Below are positions 16,767-28,700 of a DNA stretch of 64,000 bases, one piece after another (position 1 is the first letter of the stretch; each line of letters begins with the position of its first letter). The DNA comes from Gemmatimonadota bacterium. Its GTDB lineage: Bacteria; Gemmatimonadota; Gemmatimonadetes; Gemmatimonadales; GWC2-71-9. The stretch is taken from NCBI GenBank assembly GCA_009692185.1, contig SHZT01000004.1, positions 1 through 64,000 of the forward strand. The letters are read 5' to 3'. The position numbers and the translations under genes are program-made. The notes below the pieces were generated by a model. It ran no database searches. It worked only from the letters and a program-made list of their open reading frames with translations, and was not told the DNA's origin.

Positions 16767-19077
16767 GTGGCTGACAAGCCTCCGAAAGTGTTTCCGGATC
16801 TCTGGCTGCTTCCGACCCTCTCCGAAATGCTCGGCAAGGAGAAGGTCGAGGAGTTGCTGCTGGTGGTCGAGGGCGCCAAGGACACCTTTTGGGAGACGGT
16901 CGTGGCCGTGGGGGCCGCCACCGACGAGCAGGTCCTCGGGGGCGCTGTCCAAGCGGTTCCGCATGAAGGTCAGCGATTGTGCCAAGGTGGAGCGGGCGGG
17001 GCGGGACGTTGTCCCCGAGAGCTTCGCCAAGAAGTACCACATCCTGCCGCTGCGAGTCACCGACTCCTTTCTCGAAATCGCCGCGTCCAACCCGTTCGAT
17101 CTCGACTGCGAAAAGGCGCTGGCGTTCTCCACCGGCCGCGAAGTCCGTATCCAGCTTGCCAGCCCGTCGAAGATCCGGGACAAGACCGAGGAGCTGTACC
17201 GCCCCGAGAACGTGATCGACAAGCTGCTCGAGGGCATGGAGTCAGACGCCGAAGTCACCCAGATCGAGGAGCACGACGACGCCGAAGAACTGCGGATCTC
17301 CGCGGAAGAGGCGTCGCAGCGTCCGGTCGTCCGTCTGGTGGACCTGATCCTCTCCGAAGGCATCCTGTCGAGGGCGTCGGACATTCACATCGAGCCGGAA
17401 GAGGGCGGCGTGGCCGTCCGGTATCGTATCGACGGCGTGCTCCGGCAGGTCATGAAGGTGCCGCGTGCCGCCGGGCTCCCGCTGGTGTCCCGGATCAAGA
17501 TCATTTCGTCGATGGACATCGCCGACCGTTTGCGTCCGCAGGACGGGCGCGCGCGCGTGGGTGTGAATGGGGTGCCCGTGGACCTCCGCGTGTCCACCCT
17601 GCCGGCCGCCTTGGGCGAGAAGGTCGTGATCCGGGTGCTCGACGCCCGGCGCACGGTCCTGTCGCTGGACTCCATTGGCCTCTCGACCGACGAGACGGTC
17701 GCCATTCACGGCCTGCTCGAGAACAAGGACGGGGTCATCCTCGTCACCGGTCCCACCGGCTCCGGGAAGACCACCACGCTCTATTCCTGTATCCGCCACG
17801 TCCAGAGCGAGGGCGTGAACATCGTGACGGTGGAAGACCCGGTCGAGTACCGGCTCCAAGGCATCGTCCAGGTGCAGGTGAACGAGAAGGCCGGGCTCAC
17901 GTTCGGCTCCGCGCTGCGTTCCATTCTCCGCCAGGACCCCGACGTGGTGCTGGTCGGCGAAATCCGCGACAAGGAAACGGCCCAGATCGCCATCCAGGCG
18001 TCGCTCACGGGTCACCTCGTCCCGTCCACCCTGCATACCAACGACGCGCCCAACGCGGTCACGCGGCTCATGGACATCGGGATCGAGCCGTACAAGATCG
18101 CGACGGCTATCCGCGGGGTCGTGGCCCAGCGGCTCATGCGGCGCCTCTGTCCCGGCTGCAAGGAAGTGTGGGTCGAGGCCATTCCGGCCAAGCTCCATCA
18201 ATGGCTCCCGCCGGACACGCCCGTGTACCGCTCCGCCGGATGCCCGGAGTGCGCCCAGACCGGCTACCGCGGGCGCTTCTCGATCGTCGAGGTGCTGCGC
18301 AACACGCCGGAAGTCGAGCGCCGGATCGGGGCGGGGGAGACTGCGGACCGCATTGCCGAGGCCGCTCGGGCCACGGGCATGAAGTCGCTCTGGGAGAGCG
18401 GATTGGCCCACGTGCTCAAGGGCGCATCCACGATCGATGAACTGCTGCGCGTGGTCGACGTGCCGCAAGATGACGAAGAAGGGCGGTCACCGCCTGCCGG
18501 AACCGCCAAGCCCAGCCGGCCGTCGGATCCGCGCGTGTCCGGACGGGTGAGCGTCTCCACTCCAGCCCCGCGGCCGTCCGACCGCCACCGCTCGCCGGAA
18601 CCTCACTCGGCGAACGAGGCGATGACCGCGAAGTTCGACCTCCTCGAGCCCCTGACGCCCACCGGAAGGCCGATCGGCCCGGGAGGAGCGACGGTCTTGC
18701 TGGTGGACGACGAAGACCAACTCAGGCGGGTGATGAAAGACCTGCTGGAGCGGGAGGGTTACCGGGTCGCGGAGGCCGCCAACGGAATCGAGGCCCTGGA
18801 CCAGGTGGACCGGCACGCGCCGGACATCATCGTCCTGGACCTCAACCTGCCCGGCCTCGACGGCTACGGAGTGCTCTCCCACCTGCGGTCCCGGCCGTCG
18901 ACGGCAAAGATCCCGGTCGTGGTCCTGACGGCGCGGGGAGACGAGGACAATGAAGTCAGGGTCCTCGAACTCGGTGCCGATGACTTCCTCAGCAAACCCT
19001 TCCGAGCCCGGGCCCTCTCAGCCCGCCTCAAAACCATCCTGGCCCGCCGTTACGGATGGACGCCACCACAACACTAG
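16767..19077 (+). CDS. PilB/GspE-type assembly ATPase fused to a CheY-like receiver (frameshift near 16937)
   Basis: GTG 16767 begins MADKPPKVFPDLWLLPTLSE, a GspE/PilB N-terminal (MshEN-like) region reaching DEQVLG. The frame then breaks in a run of five Gs (~16936-16940); removing one G gives DEQVLGALSKRFRMKVSD and the rest reads to 19077. Downstream: Walker A GPTGSGKTTTLYS, Asp box, Walker B-region VLVGEIRDKETAQIA, HLVPSTLHTNDA, and the CPGC...CPEC zinc knuckle typical of GspE. After a proline-rich linker a full receiver follows (VLLVDDEDQ, LDLNLPGLDGYG, VLTARG, DDFLSKPF). The hexameric ATPase powers type IV pilus or type II secretion assembly; the fused receiver suggests direct phospho-control. 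The indel may be a sequencing error. Confidence 0.82.
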
Positions 19078-19086
19078 GGAGCATAT

Positions 19087-19113
19087 GGTGCTCCCGCCCT
19101 ATGTGGGAGCACC
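19087..19113. terminator. Hairpin between convergent pilB-like and histidine kinase genes
   Basis: Perfect 9-bp stem GGTGCTCCC / GGGAGCACC with a 9-base loop, placed just after the pilB-like stop and covering the last codons of the convergent kinase gene. There is no strong T-run, but the position fits a bidirectional terminator. Confidence 0.55.
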
Positions 19114-21240
19114 GGTATTCTGCTCCATGACTCGCTGTACCGTGCTTCGCAAGTCGCTGACCTTGAACGGCTTCTGGAAGTAGAAGCAACCTGTGCTCCT
19201 GAGCCATTCGTGGGTCTCAGGTCGTACATCAGCCGTCAGGAATATTGTCCGAGACTTGTGCTCCGGCCACAGGCGCAGGAGCGCTTCGGAGAACGTTTCC
19301 CCGGCGGAGACGGCGGCGCGTGCGTCCGCAATGATCAATTCGAACCGGGACGTCTCCAGCAGCCGAACAGCGTCGCCCGCATTGGGGGGCGTGGAGACCA
19401 CCTGGCCTTCCCTGGAGAACAACGCCCGGATCATCCGCTGAACTACTGGGTCCTCATCCACCAGTAGAATGCTCCGTGGTTGAGCGTTCTTCCTGGGGTC
19501 ATCGGGTGGGGGTCGTTGGATGCGCCCGGAGCTGCGCCGGCTTCCGTGGTCTCCTGCGGTTTTGCTCCCAGCCGGCAGGGTCATGACAAAGGTGGCGCCG
19601 TCGGTTCCCGGCTCGACGGAAAGTTTGCCCCCATGCCGTTCGGCGATTCCGAATGAGATCGAGAGGCCCAACCCTGTGCCCTCGCCGGACTCATTCGTGG
19701 TGAAGAACGGCGTGAACAGGTTGGGGAGGTGTGCCGGATCGATGCCCGGGCCGGTGTCGGATACCTTGAGGAGCACGTGGTCCTTGGAGCGCCCCGTCGA
19801 AACCACTACGCGGCGCTCCCGGCCCGTTTCGTTGTCCGTGACGGCATGGGCCGCGTTGGTGACCAGATTGAGGATCACCTGCTGCAACTCGTACCGGTCT
19901 CCGGAGACCGCCGGGAGGTCCTTGGCCAGGTGGGTCTCGATTCCCACGTTCCGCAGCCGCAGTTCGTACTCCATGAGCTGGACGGTCCTCTGGGCGATGT
20001 CGTTCAGGTCCACGTCGCCGTAGTCGCCGGTCCCCTTTCGCGCGAACGTGAGCAGGTTCCGGACGATCCGTCCGGCTCGCTCCGCCTGTTCCTGGATCAC
20101 GCGGAGGTGTTCGCGGTCCTTCTCGCCCACGCTGCCCTGCTCCAGGAGGAACTCTGACAGTCCGGCGATAGAAGTCAGCGGGTTGTTCAGTTCGTGCGCC
20201 ACTCCCGAAACAAGCTGGCCGACCGCCACCATCTTCTCATTCTGGATGAGCTGGGTTTCCAGGGACTTTTGCTCGGTCACGTCTTCGATGAGCAGGACGA
20301 CCCACCCGGACTCGGGTGCGCCGCGCATCGGGGCAGCGGCAATCCGGAACACGCGGCTCCGGGCCCCGGGCGTGGCCAACGCCTGCACGGTGATCGCCGC
20401 CGGAGGTTCTCCGTGGTCCGCGCCCCGGATCAGGCCAGGCAATTCGGAAGAGTCTGACAGGAGGTCTCGTCCAAACTCGAGGCCGATGACCGCCGGCAGG
20501 GAGCGGCCGAACAGGTTGGCCAGGGCCTTGTTGGCGCGGCGAATCCGCCCCGCGCCGTCGATGACCGCGATGCCGTCGGCCAGGGCGTCGAATGTGGTTT
20601 CCCACTGTTCCTTGCCCGCGCGGATCAAGTCGAAGAAGCGTGCGTTGGCCAGTACCACGGCGGCATGCGTCGCGACGGTCGACAGGAGCCGCAGGTCCTC
20701 GGCCGTGAACGGTCCTCCGACGCGGTTGACCACCGCGATGGTTCCCACGGTCACGCCATGCGAGCGGAGCGGCACCGCGGCAACCCGCTGGACGGTGATG
20801 CCCCCGATTTCGGGCGCGGGCTGGTCGGCGCCGGCTTCAACGACCTCGAGCTGGTCCTGCCCGATCACGGTCCCAATGAGCCCGGCCCGCGCACGGGTCA
20901 TGGTGGTGTTCGCGAGCGCCGAAACGACACCTTCCGCGGCGGCCACGTGGACCTTGTCCGGATCGGTCTCGTCGGCCAGGGCGACGAGCGACCCCTCGAC
21001 CTCGATGAAGCGGGTGACGTACCGGGCTACCTGGCTCACGATGCGATCCAGCTGCAGTGATTCCGACAGGAGGTAGGAGAGTTCCTGCAGGGAGAACAGC
21101 TCGTTCAGGCGTCGTGCCAGTTCGTGCCGGACCTGCTCCAGCTCCCTGGCGGTCCTGGCAGAAGCCGTGGCCCCGATGCGGAAGGCGCCCCACAGCCCCG
21201 CCGCGACCGCAGCCGCCACAGCGAGCGCCCACCAGGTCAT
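19099..21240 (-). CDS. Hybrid histidine kinase (GAF-PAS-HisKA-HATPase-receiver)
   Basis: 713 residues. Order: one N-terminal membrane segment (~1-22), a short coiled coil, a GAF domain (~50-200), a PAS domain (~212-330), HisKA with the phospho-acceptor H349 in GVAHELNNPLTS, HATPase_c (NLVTNAAHAV, DTGPGID, GEGTGLGLSI) and a C-terminal receiver (ILLVDEDP, acceptor Asp in LIIADARAA, lysine in YFQKPF). NtrB/ZraS-like kinase. It converges on the pilB-like gene whose product also carries a receiver, so the two may be functionally linked, but no direct evidence exists. It is the last gene of the tig-clpP-clpX-engB leftward run (ATGA overlap with the lipoprotein). Confidence 0.9.
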   Translation of the reverse strand: MTWWALAVAAAVAAGLWGAFRIGATASARTARELEQVRHELARRLNELFSLQELSYLLSESLQLDRIVSQVARYVTRFIEVEGSLVALADETDPDKVHVAAAEGVVSALANTTMTRARAGLIGTVIGQDQLEVVEAGADQPAPEIGGITVQRVAAVPLRSHGVTVGTIAVVNRVGGPFTAEDLRLLSTVATHAAVVLANARFFDLIRAGKEQWETTFDALADGIAVIDGAGRIRRANKALANLFGRSLPAVIGLEFGRDLLSDSSELPGLIRGADHGEPPAAITVQALATPGARSRVFRIAAAPMRGAPESGWVVLLIEDVTEQKSLETQLIQNEKMVAVGQLVSGVAHELNNPLTSIAGLSEFLLEQGSVGEKDREHLRVIQEQAERAGRIVRNLLTFARKGTGDYGDVDLNDIAQRTVQLMEYELRLRNVGIETHLAKDLPAVSGDRYELQQVILNLVTNAAHAVTDNETGRERRVVVSTGRSKDHVLLKVSDTGPGIDPAHLPNLFTPFFTTNESGEGTGLGLSISFGIAERHGGKLSVEPGTDGATFVMTLPAGSKTAGDHGSRRSSGRIQRPPPDDPRKNAQPRSILLVDEDPVVQRMIRALFSREGQVVSTPPNAGDAVRLLETSRFELIIADARAAVSAGETFSEALLRLWPEHKSRTIFLTADVRPETHEWLRSTGCFYFQKPFKVSDLRSTVQRVMEQNTGAPT

Positions 21241-21893
21241 GGCCTAAGGCCGGCGCGGGAACGGGAGTACACGCTGGCTCGCTCGCGTTCCAGCGTACGC
21301 AACGTGCCCTCCCACTGGTCGGTGGACGCGGCGCCGTAGGACAGCGTGATCGGCTGGCCGAGCGTTATGCCGTCCTCGAAGAGATAAATGGCGCTGGCGG
21401 TTTCCCGCTGGGTCAGCCGCAGCTCACTCCAGGAGGCCGACAGGGGCAGGATGGCGACTGGACGGAAGAACTGGTTCTGGCTGGTAATGCCGACATCCTC
21501 GGGACTGAACCTGGCCCCGGGCCCCACGCCGAAGAACGTCACCAGGAACGTGCGGGGGCGATGGATTCCCGCCCGGGCGGCAGCGCTGTCGATGCCAGTC
21601 GAGTGACCGGCGACCAGGCGAAGCAATGACTCGTACGAGTCCGGGGCGAGCAGGCGTATGATCTGCTCGTCCAGGGGCAGCACGCGCAACTGCACACCAT
21701 CGGTTGAAAGCTTTAGTGCGACGGCGTCCTGGTGGAGGGTGCCGTAGCCGGCCGGCGGCAGATCCTGCGTGGAGTCCGCGATCGCGATCGCGGTCGGGGC
21801 CGGCTGCTGGGCGGACGTGGACCGCGAGGCGCACCCGAGCAAGGTGCACGCGGCGATCAGGACGGCGAGGCCGTCAGACGGACGGACCGTCAT
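21237..21893 (-). CDS. Putative lipoprotein of unknown function
   Basis: 218 residues with a lipoprotein signal: VLIAACTLLGCAS (lipobox LLGC). The mature part begins with a Thr/Ser/Gln/Ala/Pro linker and a ~170-residue domain of mixed beta character (TFLVTFFGVGPGARF, LRVLPLDEQIIRLL). I recognise no family. It overlaps the engB 3' end by 20 bases and the kinase gene by 4, so it is co-translated with both. It could be a periplasmic sensor partner of the kinase, which is only a guess from position. Confidence 0.6.
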   Translation of the reverse strand: MTVRPSDGLAVLIAACTLLGCASRSTSAQQPAPTAIAIADSTQDLPPAGYGTLHQDAVALKLSTDGVQLRVLPLDEQIIRLLAPDSYESLLRLVAGHSTGIDSAAARAGIHRPRTFLVTFFGVGPGARFSPEDVGITSQNQFFRPVAILPLSASWSELRLTQRETASAIYLFEDGITLGQPITLSYGAASTDQWEGTLRTLERERASVYSRSRAGLRP

Positions 21894-22505
21894 CTTCCTT
21901 CTCCGCGTGTCCGCCCCCCGGCCCCCGGGGCATGCCGGCCACCAGGGCCTCGATCGACTCTCTCAGGTCTTTCACCCCTTCTCTCGTCTTCACGCTCGTC
22001 AGCACGCATTGCTCTCCCGGCACGCCCACGGTCTCCAGTATCGACGCCAGGCGGGCGGCGCGCTGGCCCCGGGGAATCTTGTCCGCCTTGGTCACTGCGG
22101 CGAGGATCGGGAGCTGGCGCTCGGCCAGCTGCTGGCCCATGGCGATGTCGTCGGCGGTGGGGGGATGCCGGATATCCAGTAGCCAGATGGCCGCGGCCAG
22201 TTCCTGTCGCCCGCCGACGTAGGCGGCCAGGAGTGAATGGAACAGGGTGCGGTCTTTGTGCGAGGCCCGGGCGTATCCGTAGCCGGGGAGATCCACGAGG
22301 TACCACCGGTCTTCCACGTTGAAGACATTGCAGGCGCGGGTCTTGCCCGGCGTCTTGCTGACGCGGGCGAGAGCCCGGCGCCCGGTGAGAGCGTTGATCA
22401 GCGACGACTTGCCGACGTTGGAGCGGCCGAGGAAGGCGATTTCGGGGAGCTGCGGCCGGACGCGGAAATCCGCGGCCGGGAAACTGCCGACGAACGTGAC
22501 GCCGG

Positions 22506-22509
<4 letters not shown>
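21874..22509 (-). CDS. engB: Ribosome-biogenesis GTP-binding protein EngB/YsxC, apparent CTG start
   Basis: 211 residues if read from CTG 22509. Homologous sequence begins TGVTFVGSF and continues to G1 GRSNVGKSS (28-36), the threonine region TPGKTR, G3 DLPGYG and G4 TKAD. The first ATG/GTG/TTG in frame (GTG 22317) lies after the P-loop and would destroy the GTPase, so it cannot be the real start. The CTG overlaps the clpX stop as CTGA with AAAGAGG upstream, the arrangement normally seen with ATGA/GTGA. It is required for 50S assembly in relatives. Confidence 0.85.
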
Positions 22510-23756
<1,247 letters not shown>

Positions 23757-23788
23757 GGTCTAGAGTATGGTCCCCTACGGTGTGAGCG

Positions 23789-24409
23789 TCAAGGCAACGG
23801 CTTCTTCGGTTCCGTCTTTTCCGTCTTTTGCTGGATCACCTTGTCGATGATCCCGTAGGCCATGGCCTCTTCGGACGACATGAAGCGGTCGCGGTCCATG
23901 TCCCGCTCGATCTGCTCCACCGTCTGCCCGGTGTGGACCGCGTACAGCTCGTTGAGCTTGGACCGCAGGTAAAGGATCTCGCGGGCCTGGATCTCGATGT
24001 CGGACGCGGTGCCCTGCGTGCCGCCCGAGGGCTGATGCATCATGATCCGGGCATGGGGCAGGGCGGCCCGCTTGCCCTTGGTGCCGGCGCACAGCAGGAA
24101 CGACCCCATCGAGGCCGCCATGCCCATACAGATGGTATTCACGGGCGCGCGCAGGAACTGCAGCGTGTCGTAGATAGCCATCCCGCTCGAGATGATGCCG
24201 CCGGGCGAGTTGATGTAGAGGTAGATGTCCCGTTCCGGGTTGTCCGCGTCCAGGAAGAGGAGCTGGGCGATGACGATGTTCGCCACGTCATCGTTGATCG
24301 GCGCTCCCAGGAACACGATACGGTCCATGAGGAGGCGCGAGAAGATGTCGTAGCTTCGCTCGCCGCGGCTCGAACGTTCGATGATATACGGAGGATAGAT
24401 CGTCGCCAT
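23789..24409 (-). CDS. clpP: ATP-dependent Clp protease proteolytic subunit ClpP
   Basis: 206 residues from ATG 24409, immediately after the tig stop. The longer upstream open frame is a shadow of tig. Catalytic serine in [11 protein letters not shown], histidine in [11 protein letters not shown], aspartate in MDRDRFMS. It has the usual [21 protein letters not shown]-terminal segment. Forms the tetradecameric serine protease barrel used with ClpX. Confidence 0.97.
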   Translation of the reverse strand: MATIYPPYIIERSSRGERSYDIFSRLLMDRIVFLGAPINDDVANIVIAQLLFLDADNPERDIYLYINSPGGIISSGMAIYDTLQFLRAPVNTICMGMAASMGSFLLCAGTKGKRAALPHARIMMHQPSGGTQGTASDIEIQAREILYLRSKLNELYAVHTGQTVEQIERDMDRDRFMSSEEAMAYGIIDKVIQQKTEKTEPKKPLP

Positions 24410-24410
24410 G

Positions 24411-25676
24411 TCAGGTGTCGGTAACGGTTGATTGGGAGAGGAGATGGGCAAACACCTTCTCCTCGGTGATGGTGCGTTCCAGCTCCCGGAGGCGGTTCGC
24501 CTTCTGGAGGGACGCGTACAACTGTCCAGGCTCGATTTTCCGGCGGGCCGCAAGCTCGGCGACCCGCTCGTCCACTTCCTGCTCGGTCGCGCGCAGGCCG
24601 TTTGATTCGGCCACGTGGTCGAGCACCAGGTCCCGCCGGACCTGCGCCTCCGCGATGGGCGCAAACTCATTCGCGAACTTCTGGAGCTCAGTTTCCGGAA
24701 TCTCGTATGCCCTCGCGAACGCGGCCAGCACGCGTTCGACCAGCGACCGGGGCGCGGGCACGGTGTTGGCCGCCACGATCTGCTCGATGACCTGCCGCCG
24801 GACGTCGGCGTCGGCCTCGCGGGCCGCATCCAGCTCCATGTCCTGGCGGACGGCCTTCCTGAGGTCGTCGAATGACTCGAAATCGCCGATTTCCCGCGCG
24901 AACGCATCTCCCAATTCGGGCAGTTCCCGGCGCTTCACCTCGTGGACGCTCAGGCGCACCGACCGTACCTGGCCCCGCTTGGCCTCTTCGGGGAAATCGT
25001 CCGGGAACCGAATGTCGGCATCGGCGCTCTCCCCAGGGGCCAGGCGCAGGATGTGCTCCTCCAGCTCCGGGATTGCGCGGCCTTCGCCCAGCACGATCTC
25101 GTGCTGTTGCGGGTCCTTGGGCTCGCCGTTCTCCAGCGTCGCGAGCGTGAGCCGCACGAGCTCGCCGGGCTGGGGCTTGGCGGCTTCCGCGGCCGCGGGC
25201 ACCCACGGCGCCTTCTGCCGGCGCAGCTCTTCGATTTGGGTGGTCACCAACTCGTCCGTTACCGGCTGGGCGGTCCGCGTGAGGGTGAAACCACCCGCCC
25301 GTTCGAGCGTGATCTCGGGGCGCACCTCGACGTGGAACTCGAACGTGAGCGGCGCGCCGTCGTCGAACTTGAGGTGGTGAATATGCGGCTCGGTCAGGGG
25401 CTTCAGGCTTTCCTGTTCGAGTGCCGCTTTCCAGCTTTCGTCAATCAGTTCACGGAGGGCGCTCTCGCGGATCTGGTCCCGGTAGCGCTTCCGCACCAGC
25501 TCCGCCGGTGCCTTGCCCGCCCGGAACCCGGGCAGGCGGGCCTGGCGGGTGTAGTAGCTGGTTGCCTTGGCCTGGGCCTCGTGCACGCGCTCCGGCGGCA
25601 CCTCGACCTTGAGGCTCCTGGCGCCGGGCTCATCACCCGTGGGCGTAATGCGAATGGTTGGGGTGGCGACCGTCAT
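24411..25676 (-). CDS. tig: Trigger factor (ribosome-associated chaperone, PPIase)
   Basis: 421 residues. The ribosome-docking loop is visible as [10 protein letters not shown] (family signature GFR.GK.P). Then come the PPIase domain with [17 protein letters not shown] and a long helical C-terminal domain. It binds nascent chains at the ribosome exit. First gene of the tig-clpP-clpX-engB leftward block; its start lies 55 bases from the end of gltB across a hairpin. Confidence 0.93.
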   Translation of the reverse strand: MTVATPTIRITPTGDEPGARSLKVEVPPERVHEAQAKATSYYTRQARLPGFRAGKAPAELVRKRYRDQIRESALRELIDESWKAALEQESLKPLTEPHIHHLKFDDGAPLTFEFHVEVRPEITLERAGGFTLTRTAQPVTDELVTTQIEELRRQKAPWVPAAAEAAKPQPGELVRLTLATLENGEPKDPQQHEIVLGEGRAIPELEEHILRLAPGESADADIRFPDDFPEEAKRGQVRSVRLSVHEVKRRELPELGDAFAREIGDFESFDDLRKAVRQDMELDAAREADADVRRQVIEQIVAANTVPAPRSLVERVLAAFARAYEIPETELQKFANEFAPIAEAQVRRDLVLDHVAESNGLRATEQEVDERVAELAARRKIEPGQLYASLQKANRLRELERTITEEKVFAHLLSQSTVTDT

Positions 25677-25698
25677 GTGGACAGGAATCTAACCTGAA

Positions 25699-25720
25699 CC
25701 CGGCCGGTCCGGCGGCCGGG
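25699..25720 (-). terminator. GC-rich hairpin between gltB and tig
   Basis: CCCGGCC (25699-25705) pairs perfectly with GGCCGGG (25714-25720), 8-base loop. It lies just downstream of the gltB stop. There is no long T-tract, so it is a weak intrinsic terminator at best. Confidence 0.4.
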
Positions 25721-25730
25721 CCGTTAGCAG

Positions 25731-28700
25731 CTAAACCGGGGCGCCTTGAGCGGGAACCGGCGCCTCGACGGGGGTCGCGACGGTCGCCCCGCGCGCCGAA
25801 ATCACCCGGACCATCGGCCGGAAGCGATCCCAGTCCGCCAGGACCGCGCGGGCGCGGGGACTGGACGTCAGGGTGAGGTGTTCCTCGAGGAGCGAAAGGA
25901 CCGCCCGTTCGTCTTCCGGCTCAAGGCTCCGAACGGCCACCATGTCGGGATTGTACCGCTGGCCGAAATCCCCCGCTTCGTCCAGCACATACGCCGTGCC
26001 GTTCGACATTCCGGCGCCGAAGTTCCGGCCGACCCGGCCGAGGACCAGCACGACGCCACCGGTCATGTACTCGCAGCAGTGGTTCCCCGCGCCCTCGATA
26101 ACGGCCGTTGCGCCCGAGTTCCGGACCGCAAACCGATGGCCCGCCCGCCCGCCCGCGAACAACCTTCCGCTTGTCGCGCCGTAGAGCGCCACGTTCCCCA
26201 GGATTACGTGGGCGTGCGTCGCGTCCGCGTAGGCCGCGTTGCGGAACGGCCGGATGACGAGGTCGCCGCCGGAAAGCCCCTTCCCGACATAGTCGTTTGC
26301 CTCGCCTTCCAGTTCGAGGTGCATCCCGGCGCAGGCGAAGGCGCCAAAGCTCTGTCCAGCGCTGCCACGGAACCGAAGCTGGACGCTCCCTGCGGGAAGG
26401 CCGGCCCCGCCCCGGATATCGATGATAGTGCCCGCGATGCGGGCCCCGGTCGTGAGATGGTGGTTCCCGATCTCGTAGTTCCCCGTAAACGGCTGGCCGG
26501 CCGCGAGCCGGGGAGCCAGGTCAGGCAGGATGCGCTCATCCATCGACTCGATGCCGGGCCGGTCGTTCCGCTCGACCGTCCGCCGCCGGGGAGCGCCGAC
26601 AGGCGCCTCGGCAAGAAGGAGGGAAAGGTCGAGCAACTGCGCGCGCGGGGTCTCCGGCCGGTCCACGCGTTCGAGCCAGCTCGCCTCCCCGATGATGTCG
26701 TCCAGCCCGCGAACCCCCATGCCGGCGAGGATACCCCGCACGTCTTCGGCGATGGCCGTGAAATAGGCCACGACCTGTTCGGGCGTCCCCTTGAACTTCT
26801 TCCGGAGGTCGGGCCGCTGGGTGGCGATGCCGGTTGGGCAGGTATTGAGGTGACACTGCCGTGCCATGGCGCAGCCAATGGCGACCAGGGCGGCCGTCCC
26901 GAACCCGAATGATTCCGCGCCCAACAGGGCGGCGATCACCACGTCGCGCCCGGTCTTGAGCCCGCCGTCGGTCCGGACCTCGATGCGGTGCCGCATACCG
27001 GACTCGATGAGCAGGGCTTGGGTCTCCGCGAGGCCCAGCTCCCACGGCTGGCCGGCATGCTTGATAGACGAAAGCGGCGAGGCACCCGTGCCGCCGTTGT
27101 GCCCCGAGATCAGCACATAGTCGGCGTAGGCCTTGGCGACACCGGCTGCCACGCGACCGACCCCTGCCTCCGACACCAGCTTGACCCCTACGCGCGCGCG
27201 AGGATTGACCTGCTTCAGGTCGTGAATCAGCTGGGCGAGGTCTTCAATGGAGTAGATGTCGTGATGCGGCGGCGGGGAAATGAGGGAAATCCCCGGCACG
27301 GCGTGCCGAAGCCGGGCGATGAGGGCCGTGACCTTGTGGGCAGGCAACTGGCCGCCTTCGCCGGGCTTCGAGCCCTGGGCCACCTTGATCTCCAGTTCCT
27401 CGGCGCGCATGACGTACTGCGTGGTGACACCGAACCGGCCGGACGCGATCTGCTTGATCTTGTTGTCCGCCCGGTCGGCACCCGACGTGGCATAGGTGTC
27501 CGGGTCCTCGCCGCCCTCGCCGCAGTTGGACCGCGCGCCCATCCGGTTCATTCCAATCGCCAGCGTCCGGTGCGCCTCGGGAGACAGGGAGCCGAGGGAC
27601 ATGGCCGTGGAAATGAACCGGCGGCGGATCTCCTCGACCGGCTCGACCTCGTCAAGAGGAATGGGTGTACCGGCACGGATCCCGATGAGGTCGCGCGGGC
27701 CGGCCGGCGCGCGGGTGCCCACTTCCCGGAGGAATCCGGCATAGCCCTCCCGCTGGAGAGCCCGCACCACCGGCGGCGACCAGCCGTGGTCTTCACCCTG
27801 CCGGCGGTACCGGACCCGGCCATGGTCGGGCACGGCCCGCGGCGCGGCGTCACCATCGGGGTACGCCAGGCGGTGGCGCCCGAGAATGTCCTCGGCGATT
27901 TCGGCGAACCCGATGCCGCCCAGCGTAGAGACCGTCCCAGTCAGGCAGCGATCGATGACCTCGAAGCCCAACCCCAATGCCTCGAAGATCTGCGCGCCGC
28001 AGTACGAGGACAGCGTGGAGATGCCCATCTTCGAGATGATCTTGAGCAGGCCCTTTTCCGCCGCGGACCGGAACCGGTTCTGCGCCTCGGCCGCCTGGTC
28101 TCCAGCCTGCCACCGGACCGACTCGAGTGCCAGCCATGGATGTACCGCTTCCGCCCCGTAGCCGATCAGCGAAGCGACATGGTGAATGTCCCAGGCGTCG
28201 CCCGCCTCGGCGACCAGGCCGATTTGCGTCCGGAGGCCCTTGGCGATCAGGTGCTGGTGTACGGCGCCGATGGCCAGCAGCATGGGCAGGGGCGGGTGGG
28301 TCGCATCTGCGTCCAAGTCGCTGACGATGACGATCCGGGCGCCTTCCCGAACGGCGCGCTCCGCGTCGCCGCAGAGCCGGTCGAGCCCGGCGCGCAGAGA
28401 GTCCGCGTCGCCCAGGCTCCACGTGGCCGAGAGCTTCACCGTGGCCACGCCGGCAATGGCGCGCAGCGCAGCCATCTCGTTCGACAGCAGGACGGGGTGG
28501 TCGTTCCGCACGAGCAGTGGGCCGGTCGGGCGATCAAGGAGCAAAGAACCGTGCCGCCCCAAGTGCATCCGGAGCGACATGACCAGCCCCTCGCGGAGCG
28601 AGTCGATGGGCGGGTTGGTTACCTGCGCGAAACGCTGGCGCACGTAGGCGTACAGGCCGTGCGGGATCCGGGAGAGCGGAGGGATTGGCGTATCATCGCC

